Origin: a virus
Length of the DNA: 62,418 nucleotides
Strand: one strand, 5' to 3'
IMG/VR virus record: IMGVR_UViG_3300021963_000132
Coordinates: 1 to 62,418 of that record
A program made the translations under genes and the position numbers. The notes under the pieces are model-generated. The model was not told where the DNA came from. It worked only from the letters and a program-made list of their open reading frames with translations, and made no database searches. Below are positions 27,301-36,100 of this stretch, one piece after another (position 1 is the stretch's first letter; each line of letters opens with the position of its first letter).

Positions 27301-28411
27301 CAGAGGTGTCGTCGCCACGACAAATTTTAAAACCTGGAACGTCGGCGAATATCCCAGCCTCTTGTTCTCCGGAGTAGTTTACGTTTGGACCAAAAAGAAA
27401 GGCAAATGCTTCTTCCTCTGCCTCTTTTTGCGTAAGACCTTCATCCATAAAGCGAGCCGTCAGGTCGTTGTATATTCCCTCCATGACATCCGCATTGGCA
27501 TTTTCCAATGAAATATCTTCTGGGATATCTCCCAAGACTTCTTTAAGAACTTGATTGAAACGCTCACCTCTGGCTTGGATGTGTTCGCGACTTCCAATTT
27601 GGTCACGCCGGGCACGCTCAAACCTATTTTGCTGCTCGCGCTCGAATGGGGTAAGAAAGCGGCCATATCTCTGGACGTCGGAGCCAAGTTCCGCCATTTG
27701 GTTTAGGCGCTTCCCGACACGGAGGAAACCTCTAACAATTGTTCCAACGCCTATTGTCATGCAGTTGGACATATCGACATCAGTGAACTGGTTGGCATTG
27801 GGTGTGCCCGGGGGGCACCGCATCTTGCCATTGGCGTCAATGATTCCGCCAGCAGCACGGAATGCCGCCTGACCAATTTCGCCCGCTTCTTCGGAAATTC
27901 TTTTTCCAAGAGCCTTGAAACGAATTTTGTCGGTTACTTTCCCCGATGGAGTGCCGGATTCGCTTGTCTCGTAGCGAACAAGATGAACGGGGGGACGATT
28001 GACGTAGTACTGACGCAACTCCTCCCTGGCTTTTTCTGCTTCTTCTTTTGTGGCAGGACCAGGTGGGTCAACCCAACCGAATTTTGCACCGTTGGGCGAG
28101 GTTAATTCACGAAATGTCGTGTGTAATTTAAGTAGTTGCCCAGGCTTTCTTTTTGCCGATGGGTTGTAGTCAAGTTTTATCTGGGGTACTTCTTCGTTTA
28201 ATTCCCCCGTTTGTTCTCGATTGCTCCCGCCACCAATTGTTTTGGCGGCTGGCGGAAGTGCCTTGATTGCGATGTTGGGCACAAGACTAGGCTGAGCGGC
28301 GGAGAACCCCCTCAGTTCCTTGAAATATAGGCATGCCTCATTAATGTCACGGGCGCGCAGGCTATACGCCTTTCGCATGATGTGACGATGAGGGATTTTC
28401 CTACCCGCCAT
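18329..28411 (-). CDS. Giant polyvalent protein C (3,360 aa): HELGH zincin, ART-like region, KTSC, two ParB-like modules
   Basis: The ATG at 28411 has GGAG six bases upstream; a TTG at 28423 is less likely. Parts in order: a Cys motif RCPPGTPNANQFTD...C (about 195-220); a zincin, HELGH at 589-593; a proline-rich linker (about 754-790); an ADP-ribosyltransferase-like region (about 1130-1257: a Ser-rich strand, VVIVAPKGTRA, GVLMPPGSLEV); a module with FGYLSHQTNEQQTQEYL (about 1477-1563); a KTSC domain (about 1860-1917). Two diverged copies of a roughly 380-residue module follow (about 2090-2467 and 2594-2977). Each has a C-x2-3-M-Y-I-(G/S)-G-T-N...C motif and the ParB/Srx-like signature DGYVVDGHHRWAAI. 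A coiled-coil and a basic C-terminal domain (about 3230-3330) end it. Linkers GMRSMRS, GLRSAR, SMRSQR, SMRSSR and TMRSQR separate modules. The EF-hand-like tag is not obvious here. Confidence 0.88.
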   Translation of the reverse strand: MAGRKIPHRHIMRKAYSLRARDINEACLYFKELRGFSAAQPSLVPNIAIKALPPAAKTIGGGSNREQTGELNEEVPQIKLDYNPSAKRKPGQLLKLHTTFRELTSPNGAKFGWVDPPGPATKEEAEKAREELRQYYVNRPPVHLVRYETSESGTPSGKVTDKIRFKALGKRISEEAGEIGQAAFRAAGGIIDANGKMRCPPGTPNANQFTDVDMSNCMTIGVGTIVRGFLRVGKRLNQMAELGSDVQRYGRFLTPFEREQQNRFERARRDQIGSREHIQARGERFNQVLKEVLGDIPEDISLENANADVMEGIYNDLTARFMDEGLTQKEAEEEAFAFLFGPNVNYSGEQEAGIFADVPGFKICRGDDTSGCSMRWDDTKSFRENMKTASAVYDAEIRKVLESHIDPEFLSSLTPEQRQTVLDDVRRRHHLAQRESLSTVAVWSRDYPDAAKTLGNITALTVGNELGPGESIAEFAEIEGATSPATLIDGRLSTTVKFNSVGLALTHLLGPSGAKRVAEDGKGGWYVVPDESFSEPQRLAEMLRVAEEISNAMVFAESVGYANEVSSARLQAALGIDGIRGKARHIAYHELGHALQYNATQQKILDIYERDGRIVLPSGRVLESPPETWTNDEWMHAVLSEFMNSPNAYDFPPGGAYTLEGSLTNIFAGKYYQDKLRNAERLLEAGKPEEAAKELRKALMEGSTEIYAQWEMGLLAGEEVRTSIKWMLPESQTYRRPSDIPGNVPPGFGDPDAPIPPRGSPDIEVDPPQADPPGVPTPSAPPTPDVDETGKPKEVPVGFGDLAGHIWMDNETQWHPEDSSSIPLEQNDDEIRQFIDAAFGLGPEEGGPDPNDPLSGIRHKTDAYWKMSPEQLDARYEKLEAEYQRLRDKSATEPLTADEQARMWLAIKGMRQILDQNTTRSKMSDDKVADYNAKGYNPQPGKYMRRADSSLRPNQKGLRQSALNKRRARGYDDITEVDDDELAHWQREIADHTGDLTTGRDGFDSSNRQYVPGKVRNKENAPDKGDKKKRRSPEYEPTSEELASATLSSAPDLVGRRKIDEIAERNGPQHKAIAEADQPIELSREWQTASGLLADDVTEIRASVDRSARARESLREGAGTMSTPDQESVDALLENQMRDKIFPTLDGLESSVVEDEMTIVSAIELDEPLTVGSVIEHSSPVRGLLVDSDAGDSLKLTSPEMSQRVVIVAPKGTRAMHTKNGHDGATDGVLMPPGSLEVTGEMPDGTPILTPSKQKSKDEILTDLIDKVEAIDAPMGSAAAEEKRILRDTLVEERGKIPVSSRSVRGRSADAAVSTRNNKKVKAVHETMAESGSDYFGTTPDLGSRSLDMLDAQRRRAERIRQGRAQRETALGRLEELRNKYDAGDLPEEYYELLDSISSSTMEVLFSDNAIDEINNTVFRFHERFDDRPRISLTEDEYADFVVSGKLPSPAEKRPDSIGSSLQRAFEDANGVSGKLPDSERSHFGYLSHQTNEQQTQEYLDSLPGEGFIGRSAEFFSGTDDMDQYAQHKRGGKVIELVLSPETAKRTAYTRGDILDGKRQPTPLLSTDRDEVAAAHLASQQHGATELESLEELIEVAEATSSEKLTGLGSGRSGMRSMRSAKTPATHQAVIGGQVTTDDVATAKIPINSLELEKLTAEEIGGREKIKQLLMDSGITGDLDSTIDGLLDGTLPDNHPAARFKNAFLLLRQHKTAKRAVEQHKKDFGDSATLIVTNPHGIALHDINALTAITGAVSGEPNEELLFKRLRYDMNTENIRSLTMRGSKGGTYNDEPLRAEYMRTGKLPLARDEIERRRRTPDVGRGGDNTPTTGDDIPEEEIPDWVIDFADNPSDIERELSRVGKGGKTRIDTRRSQLIDAITWDDDNRELIVTWKNGVTETYSGVDPKYVLLIERTHKDDSDGTRDPVFISDAVMFAKSSARGRVTTGGEHADESTLRTPEMERRREVGLRSARVSSEFTDVVLSDDELADLDELGRRGNVMARRVSDDLDAQSAKPSDGPLLGRTSTREITGADGGVRSTTPIAKRQRRIGEVFDEVQRKGPGGLHNASDDDLAELGLTRTDNVGIDDGLPVYQVSDNETAAALLALGYNVELGDGARAIETQRAAETLQEDLNEYLKLRDDLSPKERASYQINGCRMYIGGTNFFCSESIGTERLEMPQVSGRMQGDDTLAARAAKAGLVKTKWEAGKRNPDGTKVELTPEEMAEFEALKARHPAKGKEIANPLSPEETARFYELVDWNDTEVDFVDEWIDQMREAYGREDIVTQIDGVNPSNYTASQIELQADKVGKMTNGVLENYNSFVTFAESQGIKRGSPEFMEMRSKFLKGELDGQIPLLDENGVQKIDKKTGKPKFAEAWWAKGSIITARDGYVVDGHHRWAAIRIVNEGLPPEEQLTINTREVDLNIFEALNTAKAMMEHVGIKKAKLGEEEYFVPNADIPSITPDELGSVLTKYTDDLPNTVAELKKRGLYAPKGAIERAEGREESLAEGMRFYESSGSPISRDVRGRGAPDVTDATSRPRSMRSQRAEAPEPKPDPESVKAFKKIREMGEGGLHDKSDNELQKLGLRRTGTVSVADGQPVYRVDDISTAAALMALGYNVDLGSKARAKQSKKANEILQQELNTYLKSVPDMTEKERAQYTIDSCKMYISGTNIFCAKNIGTKRMKMPQVSGRLKGDDTNGARAAKAGLVDTKWKPGKRTPEGQKIELTPEEMARFEELKAKHAKTNKKGKFVAGTLSDEEKEEFYSLVDWNDTEVDFVPRLIEHLNKRWKAKGLDGDAVVSRRNISVEELTASQSQIQAEKVAGMVISIEDNYESFVSWAESRGVKRGSEEFKKLREQWLNFELKEEIPLFDRNGNRILDDNGKPKTAFPWWMDGSIISSKDGYVVDGHHRWAAIKSANLTLPEDEQLTVHTEEIQDSIIASLTMSKAFQDHVGIKEAKLGEEDFYKFSPEVAPMSADEFTLMLEDHDANADERIAAVSKAGTYVPVGAVEATSPETVAEGFRFIERTRRGGAAGKTPTAGADGTSAPPSMRSSRGSADMETVTDRMAVAGSVASRNRSLRERRSFSDEYPALSRHGINPKPFVAEEDASLIQQESQRIIAGANPKELAELNRIVGNAYEELDAEVEAVEAEIVAELGSQEAFDALMTFGPTPEEWTSLSSEKKEQIRKRLDELDEKRRKTDEQIGELLYERAEARRQKRNAGISAARDVIRRRAETPTTMRSQRTGRRYTSEEVLDAASNVARGVAKQIDTEKLTSDLVSSWKKGGVSGVMSKLRKSIREGWSSWAIGYALDEGYISKQQAKWLRSLAKRLGPKKPTSRKSGNEQILYRIELPQTQNKMVL

Positions 28412-28433
28412 TCCGGGCTCCAATCCCTAGTGC

Positions 28434-30047
28434 TTACTTGTTGTCGTCGACTTCGGTCTGAAGAAGTTCAAACTCAACCAGGCTCTTCAGGAACTCGTCG
28501 GTGCTTCCATCTGTGACCTGAATTGCCTTTTCGCCAGCAGTCCACTCGGTAGGAATTAACTTTTCCATACCCATTTCTTGTGCACGCTTCATTATGTGGC
28601 GCTTTGCGGCGGCCATGTCCTTGGCGCGACCATGGGCCATAACAGCATTGCGAAGGTCTTCTTCGGATGCGATTGGGAATGAACCATCTTCCATTGCCTC
28701 GCCAGACTCAGCCATCTGCTGACGTGATTCCTCGGAAAATGCACGCTTCAGTGCAATTTCTGCGGCTTCCGCCTCAATCTCATCAACATCATCCGGCTCC
28801 CACTTGTCCCATCCGAGAACCTCGCCATCAAGCGCAACATACACGTCATAGGACTTGGCGTCAAAGCCATCAATTTCAACCTGGAAGGCATCAAAGCCCT
28901 CAAAAACGCCCGGCTCCACGGCCACAATAGTCCCTGGCACCGACTTGACAGCAATTTCTGCAGCCTCATTGAAATTGATTAGTTCAATATCGTCCATCAA
29001 AGACTTCTGCTCAAAGACGCTGTCATCTAAACGATGAAAGCCAAGAACTTCAGCAGTTGTTCCATCAATGAAAATTTCATTTACGTGACCGGACTTCGTC
29101 TGAACGTCAACAACGAACATGTCGGCCTCAGCCGAGTACCCTGAGTCAATGACGTCACCCTTGAACATCGTTTCTGCAAGACCCTCAACGTGGAGCAGGC
29201 CCGGAAGACCCTTTTCGGCCACACAACCGCCAGGGCAGTCGTTGCACACAGAAATTGAACCAGGGTAAACCTTGCGGTCAATCGCACACATGAAGCCATT
29301 CATCCCGATGTCGGCTGACTTGGTTCCAAGTTTGCGAAGACGAGCCATACGCATGGCTTCCATGTCGGGTGCAGGCCCACCAGCAACGCCAGGACGCATC
29401 GGCATTGCTTCCATCTCCTCGTCTTCCATTTCTTCATCCTCCATTTCCATGTCCTCGTCGTCCATGTCCATGTCGTCAGTTTCCTTGTAGGACATCATGC
29501 GCTTGCCCCAGCCCTTGGGGGTAGCCATGGGCTCCATTTCCTCGTCTTCGTATTCCTCTTCGTCCATATCTGGCGCCATGGGCATCCCCATTCCCTTGCG
29601 ATAGCCCTTTGCAGCCGGTTCAAGATAAGCGCTCAATGAATCGTCCTCTTCGTCGGCCATGTCATCCTCAATGATGTCATCCTCAACCATGGCTGCAGCG
29701 GCTTGAGCAGCCTTTTTGCGACGCATCATCATCTTCTGATATGTCATTTCTTCTTCATCCATGGACGCTTCATCTTCGGTCGCATCCATTTCATAGGGCT
29801 TCATTCCCATGCCCTTTTGGGCGCGACGCATAGCCATCATCTTCACCATTTCGTCATCGTCCATCATCTCGTCGTCCTCGATGTCCATGACGGGAACCAT
29901 CTTGACTTCCACAGCCATAGCCCCACACTTGCCGCATACTTTTGCGCCTGCCTTGTAGCCACACTCTCCACCGGCAAGGCCTTTGGCGCATTTGGCAACC
30001 GTTCCGTCCTTCTCGATTTTAACGATTGCTTTTTCGTCATAATTCAT
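28434..30047 (-). CDS. Acidic Met-rich protein (537 aa), probable head-associated or scaffold-like protein with C-terminal domain shared with phage head proteases
   Basis: The ATG at 30047 has AAGGAG eight bases upstream, better than the GTG/TTG starts further out. The N terminus holds a Cys cluster (CAKG...CGYKAGAKVCGKCG, about 18-44) like a zinc ribbon. Residues about 55-235 are extremely acidic and Met-rich, with DDE and EEME runs. A second Cys cluster (C..IDRKVYPGSISVCNDCPGGC, about 265-290) precedes two PepSY-like beta repeats. The C-terminal part (about 455-500: DGSFPIASEEDLRNAV...AKRHIMKRA) matches a small domain often attached to phage head-maturation proteins. It stands alone between two giants and may have its own promoter. 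A scaffold, head-core or highly expressed virion component is the likeliest role; it does not look like an HK97-fold capsid protein. Confidence 0.85.
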   Translation of the reverse strand: MNYDEKAIVKIEKDGTVAKCAKGLAGGECGYKAGAKVCGKCGAMAVEVKMVPVMDIEDDEMMDDDEMVKMMAMRRAQKGMGMKPYEMDATEDEASMDEEEMTYQKMMMRRKKAAQAAAAMVEDDIIEDDMADEEDDSLSAYLEPAAKGYRKGMGMPMAPDMDEEEYEDEEMEPMATPKGWGKRMMSYKETDDMDMDDEDMEMEDEEMEDEEMEAMPMRPGVAGGPAPDMEAMRMARLRKLGTKSADIGMNGFMCAIDRKVYPGSISVCNDCPGGCVAEKGLPGLLHVEGLAETMFKGDVIDSGYSAEADMFVVDVQTKSGHVNEIFIDGTTAEVLGFHRLDDSVFEQKSLMDDIELINFNEAAEIAVKSVPGTIVAVEPGVFEGFDAFQVEIDGFDAKSYDVYVALDGEVLGWDKWEPDDVDEIEAEAAEIALKRAFSEESRQQMAESGEAMEDGSFPIASEEDLRNAVMAHGRAKDMAAAKRHIMKRAQEMGMEKLIPTEWTAGEKAIQVTDGSTDEFLKSLVEFELLQTEVDDNK

Positions 30048-30157
30048 TTGTTGACTCCTTGCTTGGGATGGCGCAACGTTCAGTTGTATTGGATAGTAGT
30101 CGCAAGGCGACATTCTGTTGGGAAAGATAAAATTGGATTTATTGCTCTGGCCACTCG

Positions 30158-30163
30158 AGTATA
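30158..30163 (-). promoter_or_regulatory. Possible -10 element (TATACT) ahead of the acidic protein gene
   Basis: TATACT reads on the minus strand in the 84-base gap after giant D, about 110 bases before the start of the acidic 537-residue protein. No good -35 element at 16-18 bases is visible. The same TATACTCG string occurs at 61090 on the plus strand before another well-spaced gene, which gives slight support. A short weak hairpin (CAGCA/TGCTG) also lies in the gap. Confidence 0.3.
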
Positions 30164-30197
30164 CAGCAAATTAATGCTGCTATTTCTGCAATTTTGA

Positions 30198-33100
30198 CTA
30201 TTCATACAGGGCAACTTCTACCTCATCGCCTTGTTCATTAATTTTCTTTATGGTACGTGAATTTATGGGCTGTACAGTCTTATCTACAAAAGTTGCCATT
30301 GCTGCCTTTGCCATCAGTTCTGCCATCTCTGCAAAAAGGGATACACGAACATCACCACCCCTTCCCAGTTGTCGGTCAAGTGCGACATATAGTGCTTCAA
30401 TTATTTCATCAAGTTCACGCTGTGTAAGGAAGAGTGCGCCAGCATTGGTTCTTTTGTCAGTAAGTAATCCAGATTTTTGCCGACGCATAATCTGCTTCAG
30501 CATTAACAGTGCTTGCTTTGTTCTGGCATCGTCGGCTTTCTGTGCCTCGACATCGAGGGAGTCCATTAATTCTTTAAAACGTGTTGCTTCTGCCCTAATC
30601 TCTGCGCGGCCATCTTTTTGACTCCTCATTGAGGCGGGCTTTTGCTGTTCGTTGCGTCGGGCAGCAAAGTATTTTTCGACATCTGGAATTCGATTAAAGG
30701 AGTTGCGCTTTGCCGATGAAGGCCTTTGCCTCTGTGGTTCAATTACTTGAGTCAACTTTGCGCCACGACCGGGGGTTCTGTCTATAAATGGGTCGTCGGC
30801 ATAGGACTCTCTTATTTTTTGCAAGCCATCCCTAATGCCTTCTGCGTTGGCAATATTTTTGAGTACTACTTGCTTTGAGCGAGCATTTGTTCGCGGCCCG
30901 AATCCGGAACCCCTGTTGGCCAAGGCATCCGCCACAACATCACTGACCAAATAATCATCAAGTAGCGATAGGGCATCGTCTAATTGACCAATTGATAAAT
31001 CACGACCCTCATCTGGGCTTGGTGATTCAAATAATTTATTGAGGTCGCGCCAAATCAGACTATGGCGCATGTCATCGTTGCGTGCTGCATACCCGGCGGC
31101 AATTGCGTCATCCATTTGTGCAATAAATTCGGATATTTTATTTGCTCGATTTTGTCTTTGCTGCTTGGCAGCCACTGGGTTATCTGGGGTTGATGATGTC
31201 CTTGCTTTACGTTTCTCGCTTTCGGTAATTCGTTTCGTAAGAGAAGAACGACTCAGCAGCGATGCCAACGAGTTATCTACCGATGATGGTCCATCACTAG
31301 CACGCTCGACGCCAACCGGAGCCTGCGGGTCCTCCTCTTCCAAAAGCATTCCTGAACGCAACTTGCGAGACACCGCTTCTAGTGTTTTTTGGCTAGCAGT
31401 TATTGCATCTTGCCACAAAGCGTTAATGTCAGCATCATTTATTTCTAGCGGGCCCGTCTTCTTCTTGTTTGCCTCTGGGCGCAATATCCGTATGACATCA
31501 ACGGCTTGAAGTGGATTCAGTTCCAAGAAGTCCAAATCGTAAACTTTTTGTGATTGGAAATTCAGAGCATCCTTCGAGGAACTTGATAGCGAATCCCAGG
31601 ACCTAGCGAAAGACGGTAGTGAGCCACGGGAGTCGGGTGCGTCATATGCGAGCGACTCAAATTTTTGTTTTTGTTCGGCGTTGCTGTCCGCCAAGGACAA
31701 CACGGAGAAAATATTATTTGCTTCATCAATTGCATCTTGCTTGCGAATCCCCTTCTTATTGTCTGGAGATGCGCTGTTTTGATTAATCCATGCCAATTTC
31801 TCCACTGGTGACATATTTTTGTATTCCGGTGGAATCATTTGCCTTAGCGGAGAGCCAGCACCATTATCAATTCTTGTAAAATTGCTGGTTCCTGAACTGC
31901 GCATTGATTGTGGGGACAGATTTCGGAGTGCTTGCAGGCCATTCCATTCATTGAGTGTTAGTCGTGAACTCAGGGATATCTCTTTTGCTATGCCGATGTT
32001 TGAAGATTGAGCCCAGGCGAGTAGTTTTTCTTGCTCCTCTTTCCCCATCGACATTGGTGCGCCATTGTTGAAAAGCGTTTCGCTTGAAATTCCGGAAATG
32101 CGACCCATATCGGTTGTGTCAAATTTATTCTTTGGACTAGCCGCCGCTTGCTCAAGTGGCGTGAAGCCTGACATTGCTGGTAAACCCGGTTGCTTATATG
32201 CAAATTCGTATGCTTGTAATATTTCGGCAAATTGTGCTGGACTAACAGAAAAGTTTGAACGAATTCCGCTACCTTGCGAACCTTCGATTAGTGCGTCATA
32301 TAATTTGAATCCAGCAGCAGCATTTGTATTCGCCTGAAACACTTGTTGCAGGCGCGCAAGTTCATCACGGATAATTCCCATTTCGTCACTGGAAAGGCTT
32401 ATGTCTATTGGGTTTTGTGGCAGGGACCCAAACCTACGAGAGAGTGGGGCAATCTGGTTTTTGAACATTGTTGAAACACCGACCGAGTCAACAGCATCAA
32501 GGATATTGGTCGCCATGGCTGGCTCACCATTGCTGAATAGACGGGAGACAAGGCTGTGAAGTTTTTCTGGTGTAACGGATTCAATAGCCTGGGCATTAGC
32601 ACCAGAAACAAGACCGTCAAGAATTGATTTAACGGTTTTTTGTTCGTTGTCTGATAATTGAACCCTCTTGATATCGCGCTCTAGTAGTGACTTGAGGTCG
32701 GGGACACGTCCACGCGCACGTCCTCCAGAATCAACGACATAGCGAGCGTTTGTAGCAATGTCATTAAGTGCTTGACGCGCAGAAGACCTACCGAATGCAA
32801 AATTTTCAATTTCCGTGTCGGTCAATCCGCCATATCGTATGACGTTTCCATTCTTTTTGCCGACAATGACTTCGCCCCTATTGCCATCTATGTTGATGAA
32901 TCGAACATCGGAGTCAGCAAACTTCTCACTTCTCCCGGGATAAAGGCGTTCCGTGTCCGGTAGACCCCTTCCGGTGGGGACGCTTGACCTGCCCATGGTT
33001 CGTCCCACGCGCTTTGCGCTTCGCGTTGTCGGAGCGATTGCGAGAACTTCGCTTTCCGTAATGTCGGCCGAAGTTGTATTGATGATTGCATTTTTTGCAC

Positions 33101-36100
33101 TTAGTAGTTGTTTGCCGCGCTGTATGGAAACATAAGCATGACGCAGCATGTGTGTTGCCGCTGAATTGATTGCTCTAATTTCATCTTCGTCATTAACATC
33201 ATCTAATGACAAAACTTCATCAATATCAAAATTATAAAATGGCGTAAAGTTATTTGAATCCTTTGCAAATTCTTTAATAATTTTATTCAAACTATCTGCA
33301 AGGTTATTAGCCGACATTGTGCTCGCCCTACCACCTGCCGGAAGGTCAAATAGTATTTCTCGTTCCCGTGGTGAGCCCTGTATAAGTGCCGATACTTGTT
33401 GCCATTCATCTTGAGAAAGACCGACTTTATCAATGTCCTTAGCCGTATATTTCTTGGCATCAGAAAGAGCAATTTCTCTAGTAATTTTGTCAATAGAATC
33501 CTGGCGTTGCTCGGCCAACAGATATTCAATAGTTGATTGAACCTCTTCAATCTCGTCACCTACGGCCAAAAGCATGTTGTCCAATACGCCAAAACGCAAG
33601 TCGTCTTCATCTGACAATTCGCCCTCTTCGTTTATCCGTGCTTCGATTTGGTCTCGCTGTGCTGAAATACTTGCGTTTTCTTCAAGTAGACGCTTTACAC
33701 GACTCTTTATTTTTTCATGATTTAGATTTCTGAAATCATCCAAAATGTCTGCCCGTACAGCAGGCAATAGGGAACGAGAACTTCGCATGGAGGCGGAGCG
33801 ACCGACATTCAATAATTGATGGTCATCCTGCACGTAGGCCGAAAGTGATGAGCCAGTTTTTAGGTCGCGCAGTAACACTTGTGATGAATTTTTCTTAGCC
33901 TTACTTATGCCCATCACAACGTAACGTTGTTCACCCTGGAGGTCCAAATTGGAAAGAAAGTTGTTGGGCAATATGTCGCCCAGTTTTATGTCGCCACCAA
34001 ATGAGAGATAGCCGTCTTGTCCATCTGGCGATGATGAACCAATGGGCCTTCCGGCTACCCCGTAGTTCAGTCCTACAGTATTCGCCGCAAGGTCCTGCAG
34101 GTAGCGCGCCCTCTCCCCAACCGCTCGCCCACTTTTCATGGAGCGATACTCACGCCATTCATTTTTGCTCGGGCCTTGGTCCTTCTTGCCGGGTATCTTT
34201 TTGGCGCGACGACGCTGCTCTTGCTCGAGGCGAACTTGCTCCGGGGTGAGTTTCTTCATGTTGCTGGTAACTTTTTTATCACCGGTAACATTCCATTTTT
34301 TGCGATTTTTGCCTCTGCGTGACCGCATTGAAAGTGGCTGACCCCCACTAAGGAACATTGCGTCAATTTTGTCAACACCAAGTGCAGTTAGTTGACCAAA
34401 ATCAAGTTCCGCCAAGTCCGACTTTTCTAGTTCGGTGCCATACATTTCGTTATAGTCCGCAATGAGCCCGCGCACCATGTTCATTTCTTCAGGTGACAAC
34501 TGTGGCTGCCGTTCGCCGTCAATATCGAAACCAAGCAAACGGCTCAACCCATCACGTACCCCATTGTCACGCTGCTGACGTAATTGCGCATAATTGGCCA
34601 ATGAATTGAATACGCTGTCGTCAATTACGCCATCATCAAACATGTCCTGAACAACAGGGTCAAATTTTCTCTGCGAACGGAAGTTGGGAACCGCCTGTGA
34701 ATAAAACACAATATCGAGTGGTTTCAACAATGGGTCGTTGTCAATATTGAGGCGCTCTCCGGCATCGATGAGGGCACGCATGCGCCTCTGGGCAACAACG
34801 TCTTGGTATGTGTTGCGTATTGCCGTATGGGCGCTGAGCCATGCATCGTGCTCTTCTACGCTCATTTCCCCGCTCGCCTTGCGGCGGCGCATCTCCACTG
34901 CGTCGGAGTCAAGTTTGTCTCCAAAATTATTAAATTCCCTATCATTCATAGATTGCAAATTGCTAATTAGTTTCCAGTCTTTAAATTCACGACCTTTTCG
35001 TGTCGTCAATTGCTGTCCTGTTCTAAGTGTTTCTGACTCTATAAACTCTGGCAATTTTGCTGACGAAAGTGGAATGCGTCTATCAATCTGTTCTGGTAGG
35101 GCCTGCGGGTTCGGTGCGGCAAAGAACATGGGGTCCGTAAAACGCGTGCTGCGTGCATCGCCCATCCGCAATCTGGTGACCATATAGCCACGTGTCTGCA
35201 GTTCAAGAATTATCTGGTCCGAACTAGGAAACCATGAAGGGATTGTGACGCCAGAATCATCTGGCGTTGCCGCTTTTTCTGGAATCCTTATGTTGTACAT
35301 CTCAAGTGCATCGATTAGTTCACCATCACTAAATGATGCAAGTGCGGGATTCGGCGTAGTTGTTGGTGCAACCTGCACCTGTTCGGTTAATACAGGACTT
35401 GTCTTCAAGTCGAATCGTGGTGGAGCAATCTTTGTATCGCTATTGCCAGTTCTTCTCGAACGAAGTGATGTTGGGGTTGGCGTCGGCGACATCAACAGAT
35501 TGATTTCATCTTCACTAAAGCCAAGGCCTCGCATCCAGGCAATTTGTTTTTGCCTTTGTTGCTCAAGAAACGCAGCCGAATCCCATGTTTGCTCCCCAGC
35601 GGATGGGGCAATTCCCTGTTGTGGTTGTTTTGGTTTTTCTTCAAGCGGTTCTTCTGGCCTGGCTTCAACGCGTCTGCGCCCGGTTATCTGCGCCCTTTCT
35701 TTACCAAGTTCCGCCGAGCGCCTGCGTAGCGGAATTTGTTCTTTGCGGTACTCATCCAGTGTTATCTCTTCAGCGTCGAGCCGCGCATCAAGGTTTGCCA
35801 TTGACTTGGATATTTGGCTAAGTTCATCATCAATGTCTTTGATATTTCGCGCAGAACGCACGCCTGTTGGCTCACCTGGAATTGTGTCATCAGAAACAAC
35901 GCTTCTAGATGACCGGGCAGAGGCAATACTCCTGTCGCCAGATTCGTTAATTATCCTCTGTGCACGCCGTGCGAATGAGGGCAATAACTCATCATTGTCA
36001 CGCATCTCCAAAATTTCTTCAGCCGTGAACCACTCAACATTTGTATTTTCTCCATCGCGAGGACGTAGTTTCCGCAATTCCCGCGGCCCAACCTCATAAA

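Noticed and set aside
30168-30185. A small inverted repeat (CAGCA/TGCTG) after giant D as a terminator
   Set aside because: Only 5 bp, AT-rich, and not followed by a U-run on the minus strand; too weak to call.
29703-30197. Plus-strand His-rich frame (164 codons) opposite the acidic Met-rich protein
   Set aside because: His and Leu runs are the complement of the GAT/GAA/ATG-rich tract; no other coding sign.
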